Notes under the pieces: model-generated
The model's input: the letters and a program-made list of their open reading frames with translations, nothing else
Told to the model about the DNA's origin: nothing
The model's database searches: none
Shown here: positions 1-9,832 of the stretch, piece after piece
How the letters are laid out: each line of letters opens with the position of its first letter
Numbering within the stretch: the stretch's first letter is position 1
DNA from: Bacteroidales bacterium
Lineage (GTDB): Bacteria; Bacteroidota; Bacteroidia; Bacteroidales; PUMT01
Length of the DNA: 40,413 bases
Direction: 5' to 3'
Assembly: GCA_007132225.1 (NCBI GenBank)
Contig: SLPB01000039.1
Location: 1 to 40,413 of the forward strand
Program-made: the position numbers and the translations under genes

Positions 1-337
1 GGCAGACAAAATAACATGAACAAACCATGCGGGTTCCATGGATTGAAAAGTAAAATATCCGAATCATGAATTGGTAACACATTGTTAAACAAATTGCTAA
101 CTATACTTTATACGAATGAATGGTTTAAAGAGTGGAGCCAGAACCCTTCAATGCTAGGATTCAGGAAAATAAACGGCAAAGTTAACAACATATAGTTTTT
201 AAAACGAAACAATAAAGTCCGAAGTATCATGCAAATTGATAAATTTCAAAGTTTTTCAACATAACACTCTTAGGCTTAAATTATTGTAGATTATAAAAAA
301 TTCCTAAATTTTGTTAAATATATCAGGCAGCCCCGGT

Positions 338-2554
338 TTATATTTTTTTTCGTTTCAGCCGCAGACTGTTGCTTATTACAGATACAGAGCTAAAGGCCAT
401 GGCCGCACCTGCAATCATAGGATTAAGAAGATAACCCGTAAAGGGATACAGAACACCTGCTGCAATTGGTATACCTATGATGTTGTAGATAAAGGCCCAA
501 AAAAGGTTCTGCCTGATTGTTTTTACAGTTTTACCGGATAAGCGAAGGGCAGTAACTATTTTATCAATATCACCCTTAATAATTGTAATATCAGAACTCT
601 CCATGGCAATGTCGGTGCCCGATCCCATTGCGATACCCAGATCTGCCTGTGTGAGGGCCGGAGAATCATTTATCCCGTCTCCAACCATTGCAACAGTTCT
701 GCCTGATGTTTGCAGCTCTTTAATGTAGCTAAGTTTATGATCGGGCATGGCATTTGCAATATATTTGTCAATACCGGCCATGCGCGATATTACACGGGCT
801 GTTTCACGGTTATCTCCGGTAAGCATATGAACTTCGAGTCCCATTTTTTTCATTTCCTCCACCGAAACGGAAGCATTATCCCTTAGCCTGTCAGAAACAG
901 CAAACACAATTTCTGCCTTTTCTCCTGAGGCAAAGAAAACAGCAGTCCTGCCCTCTTTTTCATACTCCCGGGCTTTATCCATTAAACCGGAGGAAATTGA
1001 TATATTTTTATCCTCCATGAGCCTGCCGCTACCCGCCAGAAAATCTCGTTCTCCTTTCCTGAATTCAATTCCCCTGCCTGTAATACTATTAAAAGAATCA
1101 ATTTTCTCAGGTTTTATTCCTTTTCCTGTAAGGTAGCGGACAACTGCTTGTCCCAAAGGATGTTCAGACCTTGATTCTGCTTCCAGCAGCAGGCCTTGAA
1201 AGCTTTCCCTGCCACTCTCTCCGCTTTCACTAATATATTCTGTCACCTCGGGTTTTCCTATTGTAAGCGTGCCGGTTTTATCCAGTACAATTGTATCTAT
1301 CTTTCTTGCCATCTCAAGGCTTTGAGCTTCGCGCACCAGGATACCCAGATCTGCTCCCCTTCCTATTCCCACCATAAGGGCAGTTGGAGTTGCCAGTCCA
1401 AGTGCACACGGACAGGCTATTATCAGAACTGATACAGAGGTGACAAATGCATAGGTCAGCGGGGGGTAAGGGCCGGCAAAATACCAGGTAATAAAGGTCG
1501 CAATAGCAATAATGATAACAAGTGGAACAAATATACCCGCGAACTTGTCCACCATCTTTTGAATTCGTGCTTTACTGCCCTGTGCCTCTTCAACAAGTTT
1601 AATTATACGAGCCAGCATGGTTTCTGATCCAACTTTTTCGGCCTTAAAGCTGAAACTTCCGGCTCCGTTTATTGTAGATCCTATAACTTTGTCTCCTGCA
1701 TTCTTCTCCGCCGGCATCGGTTCGCCGGTAATCATGCTTTCATCAATCCATGCCGTACCATCAACAAGTGTTCCGTCAACAGGGATTTTTTCTCCCGGCC
1801 TTACAATAATAAGTTGCCCCGGATATACCTGGTCAACAGGAATATCCTTAACTTCTCCGTCAATCAGCACTTTTGCAAATGCAGGCTGAAGTCCCATTAG
1901 CTTTTTTATTGATCCGGAAGTTTTTGATTTGGCCTTTTGTTCCAAATATCTGCCTGCGAGGATAAGTGTTATTATTACTGCAGCAGCTTCATAGTAAACG
2001 TGAGGCTGATGACCTCGTGCCAGAAGGAAGTCCGGAAAAAGAGTGTTGAAAAGACTGAATAAAAAAGCTGAGCCTGTACCTACGGCCACAAGGGTGTCCA
2101 TACTTGCTTCTGCATGCCTGGCCTTTTTCCATGCAACTATGAAAAAATCCCGCCCAAGAATGGCAATCACCGGAAAGGAGAGCACCAGCATTATCCAGTT
2201 GGCATAGGGGGCATGCATAAAGAACATGCCATAAATAAAAACCGGCAGCGTCAATATTGCCGAGGCTTTAAATCTTTTGCGAAGCGTCTTTAATTTCCTG
2301 TTTTCCCTTTCCTCCCGGGATGCTCCTTGCACGTTTTCTCTCTTTGCAAGGGAAAACCCAGTCTTGCGCAGACGGGCATCAAGATCGGAGAACCCGGTTT
2401 CGTTGTCGTCGTATTCAACCAGCACATTGTTAAGTGCCAGATTGACATTGGCATAATGAACACCTGTGTTATTTTCAAGCAGTTTCTCAACACTGTTAGC
2501 ACAGGAAGCGCATGTCATACCCTCAACGTTCCATGTCTCTTTTGCTGTAGCCAT
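338..2554 (-). CDS. copA: Copper-translocating P1B-type ATPase (CopA-like)
   Basis: N-terminal HMA motif GMTCASC, TGEPMP, CPC metal-transport motif ([17 protein letters not shown]), DKTGTLT phosphorylation motif, [10 protein letters not shown] hinge, and TM8 motif [15 protein letters not shown]. Confidence 0.95.
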   Translation of the reverse strand: MATAKETWNVEGMTCASCANSVEKLLENNTGVHYANVNLALNNVLVEYDDNETGFSDLDARLRKTGFSLAKRENVQGASREERENRKLKTLRKRFKASAILTLPVFIYGMFFMHAPYANWIMLVLSFPVIAILGRDFFIVAWKKARHAEASMDTLVAVGTGSAFLFSLFNTLFPDFLLARGHQPHVYYEAAAVIITLILAGRYLEQKAKSKTSGSIKKLMGLQPAFAKVLIDGEVKDIPVDQVYPGQLIIVRPGEKIPVDGTLVDGTAWIDESMITGEPMPAEKNAGDKVIGSTINGAGSFSFKAEKVGSETMLARIIKLVEEAQGSKARIQKMVDKFAGIFVPLVIIIAIATFITWYFAGPYPPLTYAFVTSVSVLIIACPCALGLATPTALMVGIGRGADLGILVREAQSLEMARKIDTIVLDKTGTLTIGKPEVTEYISESGESGRESFQGLLLEAESRSEHPLGQAVVRYLTGKGIKPEKIDSFNSITGRGIEFRKGERDFLAGSGRLMEDKNISISSGLMDKAREYEKEGRTAVFFASGEKAEIVFAVSDRLRDNASVSVEEMKKMGLEVHMLTGDNRETARVISRMAGIDKYIANAMPDHKLSYIKELQTSGRTVAMVGDGINDSPALTQADLGIAMGSGTDIAMESSDITIIKGDIDKIVTALRLSGKTVKTIRQNLFWAFIYNIIGIPIAAGVLYPFTGYLLNPMIAGAAMAFSSVSVISNSLRLKRKKI

Positions 2555-2571
2555 TATAGTTCTTCTAAAAG

Positions 2572-2781
2572 TTATAGCTCTTCGATTCTGTAACCGGCAG
2601 AAGTAACAAGTTCAATAACTTCCTTGCTTCCAATATCCTCGCTTTCCACAGTAAGAATCTTTTGTTGACTGTCAAGATTGACATCCCATTTGCTTATACG
2701 CGGTTCATTATCCAGAAATGGCCGGATTGCCGTTTTACAGCTATTGCAGTTGATATTGGTTTTGAATTTAAATTTTCCCAT
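2572..2781 (-). CDS. Small heavy-metal-associated (HMA) domain protein, CopZ-like
   Basis: 69 aa; NCNSCKTAI CxxC in the HMA position and a terminal SAGYRIEEL; directly upstream of copA on the same strand. Confidence 0.75.
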   Translation of the reverse strand: MGKFKFKTNINCNSCKTAIRPFLDNEPRISKWDVNLDSQQKILTVESEDIGSKEVIELVTSAGYRIEEL

Positions 2782-3091
2782 AAAGACGGATAATTTTCAA
2801 AATGATTTATTATTATTATAATGATTGTCAACTTCCGGTAAAAAAATTACTTAACCCGGTATTTTTTTCTTCCAATATAATAACAATAAACAATTATAAA
2901 GTGAAGTGGTTCAAAAACGGATGGTGCCGGGGAAATATGTTTTGGTGCAATATTAAATATTACTGCGTTTCTATAAAAAAACTGATTTTATTAAGGCCAG
3001 AAAATTTAACCTGGACAAAATCCACAGGAGACAGTTAAACAAAAATTTTCATTTTTTGAGAGATTCATGTATTACTATTTAAAATTATTTT

Positions 3092-3099
3092 TACATTTG
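3092..3099 (+). promoter_or_regulatory. Candidate Bacteroidota -7 element (TACATTTG) for the leader-trpB-his transcript
   Basis: Matches TAnnTTTG about 50 nt upstream of the leader ORF; no good -33 TTTG at standard spacing. Confidence 0.4.
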
Positions 3100-3146
3100 T
3101 TGCTTCTTAATAAGAAAAATTTATTTTTTAAGTTCAATTCAGAATA

Positions 3147-3200
3147 ATGTCAAAGGTGTTTTCTCATATGTGGTTGTGGCACGCCGGAATTTTTCGGTAG
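3147..3200 (+). CDS. Leader peptide MSKVFSHMWLWHAGIFR* (17 aa; alternative in-frame start at 3168 gives MWLWHAGIFR*)
   Basis: Translated directly: ATG TCA AAG GTG TTT TCT CAT ATG TGG TTG TGG CAC GCC GGA ATT TTT CGG TAG. Two Trp and two His codons within six codons, upstream of a strong terminator and the trpB-his operon. Confidence 0.7.
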   Translation: MSKVFSHMWLWHAGIFR

Positions 3201-3237
3201 AGGGAACCCGTATGCATATATTTTATTTTCAGTAAAT

Positions 3238-3267
3238 AAAAAAACCGCAGGGATCCCTGCGGTTTTT
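3238..3267 (+). terminator. Intrinsic terminator / attenuator hairpin upstream of trpB-his
   Basis: Perfect 30-bp palindrome aaaaaaccgcaggga/tccctgcggtttttt ending in a T tract, 38 nt after the leader stop codon. Confidence 0.85.
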
Positions 3268-3430
3268 TGTTTTAATTATTATATATCTGATGTTTATGAA
3301 TTTTATATTTATCAAATGGTGGAGGCGGGTTTCAATTTTATGGTTATTCCCCGGGTGTTTTTAATTATTAAAACGATAAACTGATAATTGAAACATGATA
3401 ATTAATCAATTGAATAAAAAACAACAATAA

Positions 3431-4648
3431 ATGAAAGAAAACAAACAAATTGAAGCTATGGCCGATATAAATCCGGATGTTATTGAAATAGATCAGGCAC
3501 TTTTTTCAGATGGGATGTATGGTAAATTTGGAGGTATGTATGTCCCGCCTCCACTGGAAAGCAAACTTCACAAACTTGCCGGTGAATTTAAATCTGCTGT
3601 TTATGATCCCGGTTTTAGAAATGAATTTATATACTATCTCAAAACATTTGTAGGACGTCCGTCCCCATTATTTTATGCCAGGAACCTTTCCCAGCGGATT
3701 GGCAGTAAAATATACCTTAAACGGGAGGATCTTAATCACACCGGGGCTCATAAAATAAATAACACTATAGGACAGATACTCCTTGCCAGGCGAATGGGAG
3801 CAAAAGAAGTGATTGCTGAAACTGGTGCGGGCCAGCACGGTGTTGCTACGGCAACTGCAGCTGCACTTGTTGGTATCAAGTGCAAGGTGTTTATGGGGAA
3901 GGTCGATGCAGAAAGGCAATCTGTAAATGTAAGCCGCATCAAACTTCTTGGAGCTGAGTTAATAACCACCGATATGGGTACTGCCACCCTTAAGGATGCG
4001 GTAAATGCTGCAATTGAATATTGGGTGGTCAATCCGGATTCTTTCTACCTGCTGGGATCTCAGGTCGGACCCCACCCTTATCCGGTTATGGTAGGATATT
4101 TCCAGCACATTGTTGGTAAGGAGGCCCGGCAACAAATACTTGAAGCAGAAGGACGCCTGCCAGATTCAATATTTGCATGTGTTGGTGGAGGGTCAAATGC
4201 TATTGGCCTGTTTGGCGCATTTTTAAAAGATACCGACGTTGAGATACATGCGGCAGAAGGAGGAGGGTCCGGAAGTAAGCCCAAAACAGCAGCCACATTG
4301 AATTTTGGTGTTCCGGGTGTTTTCCAGGGGACCTATTCATATTGTCTGGTAGATGGGCAGGGTCAGCCCACAGATTCATGGTCGATTGCCGCAGGACTGG
4401 ATTATCCGGGCATTAGTCCCCAACACGCATACCTTAAGGAAACCGGAAGGGCTCATTACCATTCCATAACAGATCAGGAAGCTATAGATGCCTTCCGAAT
4501 GCTGTCTCGGACAGAAGGTATAATACCTGCAATTGAATCATCACATGCCATTTCCCTGGCAGAAAAATTGCTTAAAGACAAAAACAAACTTGCAGTGATC
4601 AACCTTTCCGGCAGGGGAGATAAAGATGTTGAAAGAGATCTGGCATAA
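3431..4648 (+). CDS. trpB: Tryptophan synthase beta chain
   Basis: GKFGGMYVPPPL, KREDLNHTGAHKINN (PLP lysine), ETGAGQHGVATA, CVGGGSNAIG, NLSGRGDKD. Confidence 0.95.
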   Translation: MKENKQIEAMADINPDVIEIDQALFSDGMYGKFGGMYVPPPLESKLHKLAGEFKSAVYDPGFRNEFIYYLKTFVGRPSPLFYARNLSQRIGSKIYLKREDLNHTGAHKINNTIGQILLARRMGAKEVIAETGAGQHGVATATAAALVGIKCKVFMGKVDAERQSVNVSRIKLLGAELITTDMGTATLKDAVNAAIEYWVVNPDSFYLLGSQVGPHPYPVMVGYFQHIVGKEARQQILEAEGRLPDSIFACVGGGSNAIGLFGAFLKDTDVEIHAAEGGGSGSKPKTAATLNFGVPGVFQGTYSYCLVDGQGQPTDSWSIAAGLDYPGISPQHAYLKETGRAHYHSITDQEAIDAFRMLSRTEGIIPAIESSHAISLAEKLLKDKNKLAVINLSGRGDKDVERDLA

Positions 4649-4667
4649 ATATTTTATATAAATCCAT

Positions 4668-5525
4668 ATGGAAAAACTAAAAATTGCAATTCAGAAATCC
4701 GGACGACTAAGTGAAAAATCTCTTGATATAATAACTGAAGCCGGAATAAATCTAATAAACGGCTCCAGGAAACTCATCTCCCAGTCGTCAAATTTTCCAC
4801 TTGAAATACTTTATCTTCGTGATGATGATATTCCGCAATATGTTGCCGACGGAGTGGCCGATGCAGGTATTGTTGGTGAAAATGTGTTTATGGAAACGGG
4901 AATTGAGCTTGAAATACTTGAAAGGCTCGGATTTTCGCGCTGCCGGCTTTCCCTGGCAGTACCGAAATCAGGTAATTATAGCGGACCTGATTATTTTTCA
5001 GGTAAAAAAATTGCAACATCCTATCCCAATATACTGAAAACTTATCTTCAAAAAAGAGGCATTAAGGCAGAGATTCACGTCATAAATGGATCGGTTGAGA
5101 TAGCCACAGGTATAGGATTGGCAGATGCAATTTTTGATATTGTCAGTTCCGGAAGTACTCTTATCAGTAACGGGTTAAAGGAGGTTGAAAAGATCATGGA
5201 TTCAGAGGCAGTATTACTGGCTTCCCCTTTAATGGAGAAAAATAAAACTGTTATAATGACCGATCTTTTATTCAGGCTAAGGACAGTTCTTGCTGCAAGA
5301 AACAATAAGTATATATTGCTCAATGCTCCTGATGATAAGCTGGAACAGATAATAAGCATCCTGCCCGGCATGAAGAGCCCGACTGTTCTGCCTCTTGCAT
5401 TAAAAGGATGGAGCTCCGTACATTCTGTTGTTAACGAGAATGATTTCTGGCAGGTTATTGGCAAGCTGCGGGAATATGGTGCTGAAGGAATACTTGTTAT
5501 TCCTATTGAGAAAATGATATTTTAA
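4668..5525 (+). CDS. hisG: ATP phosphoribosyltransferase (long form, ~285 aa)
   Basis: KIAIQKSGRLSEKSLDI, DVADAGIVGENV-like segment, KKIATSYPNILKTYL, NGSVEIATGIGLADAIFDIVSSGSTL; first his gene in the operon. Confidence 0.93.
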   Translation: MEKLKIAIQKSGRLSEKSLDIITEAGINLINGSRKLISQSSNFPLEILYLRDDDIPQYVADGVADAGIVGENVFMETGIELEILERLGFSRCRLSLAVPKSGNYSGPDYFSGKKIATSYPNILKTYLQKRGIKAEIHVINGSVEIATGIGLADAIFDIVSSGSTLISNGLKEVEKIMDSEAVLLASPLMEKNKTVIMTDLLFRLRTVLAARNNKYILLNAPDDKLEQIISILPGMKSPTVLPLALKGWSSVHSVVNENDFWQVIGKLREYGAEGILVIPIEKMIF

Positions 5526-5539
5526 CTAAATCCTGGCTT

Positions 5540-6859
5540 ATGAAAATAATAATAAACCCGCCGGTTGCTGAGTGGGAAAAACTATGCAGCCGCCCCTTGC
5601 TTGAAAACGTTAAGCTTGAAAGGGAGGTAAGGATCATAATGGATGAGGTGAGAAAAGGAGGCGATGAGATGCTGAGAATATTCAGCCGTAAGTTTGACGG
5701 GGTTGAGATTGACAGGCTGGAAGTTTCAGGGGAGAAGATTGAAGAATCAGCCGGCTTGCTTGATGACCGCTTAAAGGATGCAATTAATATTGCTGTAAAA
5801 AATATCGAAGCATTTCATCTTGCCCAGAAGCCATCTGAAATAAAGGTTACCACCATGCCCGGAGTGGAATGCAGTATGCGTTACCTTCCCATAGAGAGGG
5901 TGGGCCTTTATATTCCCGGGGGAACAGCTCCGCTGTTCTCAACTGTACTTATGCTCGGTATTCCCGCCAGAATTGCCGGTTGCCGTGAAGTTGTCCTGTG
6001 CTCTCCGCCCGGGGAATCGGGCAGTATTCATCCTGCCATATTGTATGCAGCTTCCCAGGCATCTGTGAAATCTGTTTTTTGTGTAGGGGGTGCCCAGGCT
6101 ATTGCTGCAATGGCATATGGTACCGAAAATGTTCCGAAAGTGGATAAGATATTCGGCCCGGGAAACCAATGGGTTACAATGGCCAAGCAGATAGCTGCCA
6201 GTTCGGGAATAGCCATTGATCTTCCCGCAGGACCATCTGAAGTGGTTGTTGTTGCTGATAAATCTGTTCCTCCTGAATTTATTGCTGCAGATCTTCTTTC
6301 TCAGGCAGAGCACGGTCCGGATAGCCAGGTCATGCTTCTTACAACCGACAGGGAGATAATAGAACCGGCCAGGGTGGAAATTGAAAGGCTGTTAAACAGG
6401 TTGCCCCGGAAGGAAATTACTGCAGCAGCACTCAAGTATGGCAGTATTGTTGTATTCGATAACTATGATCTGCTAATGGACTTCGTGAATGATTATGCGC
6501 CTGAACATCTTATAATTGCCACTACCAATTATAATCAGCTTGCAGAAAAAGTGCTAAATGCAGGATCGGTATTTCTGGGTAATTACACACCAGAGAGTGC
6601 AGGAGATTACGCTTCGGGCACGAATCATACCCTCCCCACTAACCGCTTTGCCAGGGCCTGGAGCGGGGTGGGGACAGAAGCATTTATGAAAAGAATAAGT
6701 TTTCAGGAAATATCCGGTGGCGGGTTGCAGGCACTGGGACCGATGATTGAGTTCATGGCCCAGGCAGAGAAACTGGAGGCTCACCGGCAGGCAGTAAAGG
6801 TAAGGCTTGATCATTTAACCAGACAAAGTAATTTTTCATGGGAGCAATCTATTCATTGA
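5540..6859 (+). CDS. hisD: Histidinol dehydrogenase
   Basis: ERVGLYIPGGTAPLFSTVLM, VDKIFGPGNQWVTMAK, DLPAGPSEVVVVAD, AEHGPDSQ, GNYTPESAGDYASGTNHTLPT. Confidence 0.97.
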   Translation: MKIIINPPVAEWEKLCSRPLLENVKLEREVRIIMDEVRKGGDEMLRIFSRKFDGVEIDRLEVSGEKIEESAGLLDDRLKDAINIAVKNIEAFHLAQKPSEIKVTTMPGVECSMRYLPIERVGLYIPGGTAPLFSTVLMLGIPARIAGCREVVLCSPPGESGSIHPAILYAASQASVKSVFCVGGAQAIAAMAYGTENVPKVDKIFGPGNQWVTMAKQIAASSGIAIDLPAGPSEVVVVADKSVPPEFIAADLLSQAEHGPDSQVMLLTTDREIIEPARVEIERLLNRLPRKEITAAALKYGSIVVFDNYDLLMDFVNDYAPEHLIIATTNYNQLAEKVLNAGSVFLGNYTPESAGDYASGTNHTLPTNRFARAWSGVGTEAFMKRISFQEISGGGLQALGPMIEFMAQAEKLEAHRQAVKVRLDHLTRQSNFSWEQSIH

Positions 6860-7884
6860 TACGGCAAAATATAAGGGACCTGAAGCCCTATTCTTCGGCC
6901 CGGGATGAGTATACGGGTGAAGATGCGGTTTTTCTTGATGCAAATGAAAATCCTTATTTTCATCCACTCAACAGGTATCCTGATCCCCGTCAAAGAGACC
7001 TTAAGAAAATGATTGCGGGTATGAAATCTGTTTCTGAAAAAAATATATTTCTGGGAAACGGAAGCGATGAGGCAATTGATATCCTGATCAGGGCCTTTTG
7101 TGAGCCGGGCACCGACAATATAGTTTCAATTGATCCGACATATGGAATGTATGAAGTTTCTGCTGCAATAAACGGAACAGAATACCGCAAAGTTCCTCTT
7201 AAGAGTGACTTTAGTCTTAATGTTGATGCACTTCGTGATAGTTCAGATCAAAACACAAAAATTATTTTCCTATGTTCCCCAAATAATCCCACTGGAAATA
7301 GTTTCACTCATTCAGATATAAATAATATTGTGAAATGGTTTAACGGCATCCTGATTATTGATGAGGCATATATTGACTTTTCCGTAAATCAGGGCTTTAT
7401 TGGTATGATTGACAGGATTAACAATCTGGTTGTTCTTCAGACCATGTCAAAGGCATGGGGAAAAGCAGGGATCAGACTTGGAATGGCATTTGCCGGTGAG
7501 CAGATTACAGATGTTATGAATAAGATCAAACCTCCCTACAACATTAACTCTCTAACAATTCACGAAGGCCTTACCACGCTTGGTAATGAAAATGAAAAGA
7601 ATATGAGGGTTTCACAAATAATTAATGACAGAAACCGGCTTTTTGAGAAAATGCAGAAACTCAAAACTGTTAAAAAAGTTTATCCTTCAGACGCTAATTT
7701 CCTGTTGGTTGAGGTAGATGATGCAGCAGGAATATATAATTACCTGATTTCCAAAAATATTATAATTCGTAACCGTTCGGGAATCGCCCGGTGCAAAAAC
7801 TGCCTGCGGATTACTATTGGTACAACTGAAGAAATCGAGCAGTTACTTAAAGCGTGGATTAATTATGAAACTTCGAACAAATAA
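6838..7884 (+). CDS. hisC: Histidinol-phosphate aminotransferase
   Basis: DANENPY, NGSDEAIDILIRAF, SPNNPTGN, IDEAYIDF, TMSKAWGKAGIRLG; overlaps the hisD 3' end by 22 nt. Confidence 0.95.
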   Translation: MGAIYSLIRQNIRDLKPYSSARDEYTGEDAVFLDANENPYFHPLNRYPDPRQRDLKKMIAGMKSVSEKNIFLGNGSDEAIDILIRAFCEPGTDNIVSIDPTYGMYEVSAAINGTEYRKVPLKSDFSLNVDALRDSSDQNTKIIFLCSPNNPTGNSFTHSDINNIVKWFNGILIIDEAYIDFSVNQGFIGMIDRINNLVVLQTMSKAWGKAGIRLGMAFAGEQITDVMNKIKPPYNINSLTIHEGLTTLGNENEKNMRVSQIINDRNRLFEKMQKLKTVKKVYPSDANFLLVEVDDAAGIYNYLISKNIIIRNRSGIARCKNCLRITIGTTEEIEQLLKAWINYETSNK

Positions 7885-7905
7885 TTTGCTAACCATATCA
7901 TACAG

Positions 7906-9030
7906 ATGAAGAGAGCTTTGTTTATTGACCGCGACGGAACTTTGATTGTTGAGCCACCTGAAGACTACCAGGTTGACTCTCTGGAAAAGCTGGAATTTCT
8001 TCCAGGTGTCTTCAGGGCTATGTACAATATAAGTAAAAACCTTGATTACGAATTGGTAATAGTGACCAACCAGGATGGTCTTGGCACTGAAAGCTATCCC
8101 GAAGCTGATTTTTTGAAGGTGCAGGAAAAAATGCTGAAAGCATTTGAAAATGAAGGAGTGGTTTTTGATGATATATTGATCGATAAATCTTTTCCTCAGG
8201 ATAATCGTCCAACAAGAAAACCCCGGACCGGACTTATGAAGATGTATATGAGCGGAGAGTATGATCTGGCCGGCTCATGGGTTATAGGCGACCGTCTGAC
8301 GGATATAGAGCTTGCAGCTAATCTGGGTGCAAAGGGAATATTAATCGGAAATCAGAACATGTGGAAAGAGATAAAGGAAGCTTCGCTGGGATCCAGTTGC
8401 GTGCTGGTAACCAATAGCTGGGATGAGATATTTACTCATCTTCTTTTACCTGAGAGGATAGCAGTGGTGGAGCGGGAGACTTCAGAGACTAAAATTGGCA
8501 TAAAACTTTCTCTTGACGGCACTGGTAAATCTTTGGCAGATAGCGGACTTGGCTTTTTTGATCATATGCTTGAACAGATTGCCCGCCATTCCGGGTGTGA
8601 TATAGAAATAAAGGTCAAAGGAGATCTTTACCGGGATGAGCATCATACTATTGAGGATACAGGACTAGCCCTGGGAAGTGCTTTCCTTAAGGCACTTGGA
8701 AACAAGAGGGGTATAGAACGCTACGGGTTTTTTCTTCCTATGGATGATTCTGCCGTTCTTGTGGGAATAGATTTTGGCGGTCGTTCCTGGCTTAACTGGG
8801 AGGCTGAATTTAAAAGGGAGAAGATAGGGGATGTGCCTACGGAAATGTTTTCGCATTTTTTCCATTCTTTTTGCGAGGAGGCCAAGTGTAATCTCTTCAT
8901 CAGGGCAAAGGGAGATAATGAACATCATAAGATAGAAGCGATCTTTAAAGCTTTTGCCCGCAGCATAAGGATGGCGGTTAAAAGGGAAGCGCTAAACAAT
9001 GAATTGCCTACCACAAAAGGCTTTTTATAA
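7906..9030 (+). CDS. hisB: Bifunctional histidinol-phosphatase / imidazoleglycerol-phosphate dehydratase
   Basis: N-terminal HAD motif FIDRDGTLIVEP; C-terminal IGPD motifs GLGFFDHMLEQIARHSG, DEHHTIEDTGLALG, DNEHHKIEAIFKAFARSIRMA. Confidence 0.96.
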   Translation: MKRALFIDRDGTLIVEPPEDYQVDSLEKLEFLPGVFRAMYNISKNLDYELVIVTNQDGLGTESYPEADFLKVQEKMLKAFENEGVVFDDILIDKSFPQDNRPTRKPRTGLMKMYMSGEYDLAGSWVIGDRLTDIELAANLGAKGILIGNQNMWKEIKEASLGSSCVLVTNSWDEIFTHLLLPERIAVVERETSETKIGIKLSLDGTGKSLADSGLGFFDHMLEQIARHSGCDIEIKVKGDLYRDEHHTIEDTGLALGSAFLKALGNKRGIERYGFFLPMDDSAVLVGIDFGGRSWLNWEAEFKREKIGDVPTEMFSHFFHSFCEEAKCNLFIRAKGDNEHHKIEAIFKAFARSIRMAVKREALNNELPTTKGFL

Positions 9031-9121
9031 TAATAAAAATTAGCCTCTGGCAGATAATAAAATATGAATACCTTATATGGAACACACATTGACAAGCTGA
9101 ATTAACAATTTGTGTTTGTGC

Positions 9122-9165
9122 AACATATTGATTAATGAGTTTCTGCAATTATTAATCAATATGTT
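9122..9165. repeat. Perfect 15-bp inverted repeat in the hisB-hisH gap
   Basis: aacatattgattaat (9122-9136) and attaatcaatatgtt (9151-9165), 14-nt loop. Confidence 0.85.
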
Positions 9166-9247
9166 ATAAAGTAAGTCTGTGATTTTTTATCTGCGGGATT
9201 AAATTAACTGAGTTTGCTTCAACAATAAGATTAAAAGAAGGATTACC

Positions 9248-9832
9248 GTGAACCAAAAAATAGTTATAATTAAATATAACGCCGGAAATATCAGGTCGGT
9301 CGATTTTGCCCTGCGGCGCATGGGGATAAATGCTGAAATTACCGGTGATCCTGATAAGATAAGAACAGCAGCCAAAGTTATTTTTCCCGGGGTCGGGGAA
9401 GCGAGTGGTACTATGGAGTATCTCAGGCAGCGCGGACTGGATATTGTTATTAGTCAGCTCACCCAGCCTGTTTTGGGAATTTGCCTTGGGATGCAGTTGA
9501 TGTGCAGATATTCAGAAGAAGGATTTACTGATTGTCTGAATATTTTTGATACGGAAGTGATTAAGTTTACAGGGGGTAAGGTTCCCCACATGGGGTGGAA
9601 TGCCCTCGAAAAACTTAACGGGAAGTTGTTTTATAAATTAAACAAGGGAACATATGTATATTATGTGCATTCTTATTTTGTTCCTGAAAACATTAACACA
9701 ACTGCCGTAAGTTTTTATGGTATACCTTTTTCTGCTGCCATGCAGCGTGACAATTTTTATGCCACTCAGTTTCATCCGGAGAAATCCGGCGGCTATGGTG
9801 AACTAATACTTAAAAATTTCATCTCTTTATGA
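9248..9832 (+). CDS. hisH: Imidazole glycerol phosphate synthase, glutamine amidotransferase subunit (GTG start)
   Basis: YNAGNIRSVDFALRR, FPGVGEASGTM, GICLGMQLM nucleophile elbow, QFHPEKSG. Confidence 0.95.
   Translation: MNQKIVIIKYNAGNIRSVDFALRRMGINAEITGDPDKIRTAAKVIFPGVGEASGTMEYLRQRGLDIVISQLTQPVLGICLGMQLMCRYSEEGFTDCLNIFDTEVIKFTGGKVPHMGWNALEKLNGKLFYKLNKGTYVYYVHSYFVPENINTTAVSFYGIPFSAAMQRDNFYATQFHPEKSGGYGELILKNFISL

Noticed and set aside
1-337. Window start upstream of the copA stop codon
   Set aside because: No ORF, tRNA-like fold, convincing terminator or repeat could be supported; treated as intergenic.
1196-1889. Plus-strand ORFs of 78-90 aa (1196-1432, 1617-1889)
   Set aside because: Antisense to copA with no recognisable motifs; shadow ORFs.
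2802-3038. 78-aa plus-strand ORF between the HMA gene and the trp/his leader
   Set aside because: Low-complexity AT-rich start (YYYYND) and no domain features; likely chance.
3055-3058. TTTG as the -33 partner of the TACATTTG -7 element
   Set aside because: Gap to the -7 element is 33 nt, too long for the usual ~19-21 nt spacing.
3267-3430. Possible second leader or riboswitch between the attenuator and trpB
   Set aside because: A short in-frame ORF (MVEAGFNFMVIPRVFLII...) has no Trp/His enrichment and no hairpin was evident.
9064-9106. Possible short leader ORF MNTLYGTHIDKLN* in the hisB-hisH gap
   Set aside because: Only one His codon and no terminator/antiterminator arrangement linked to it.
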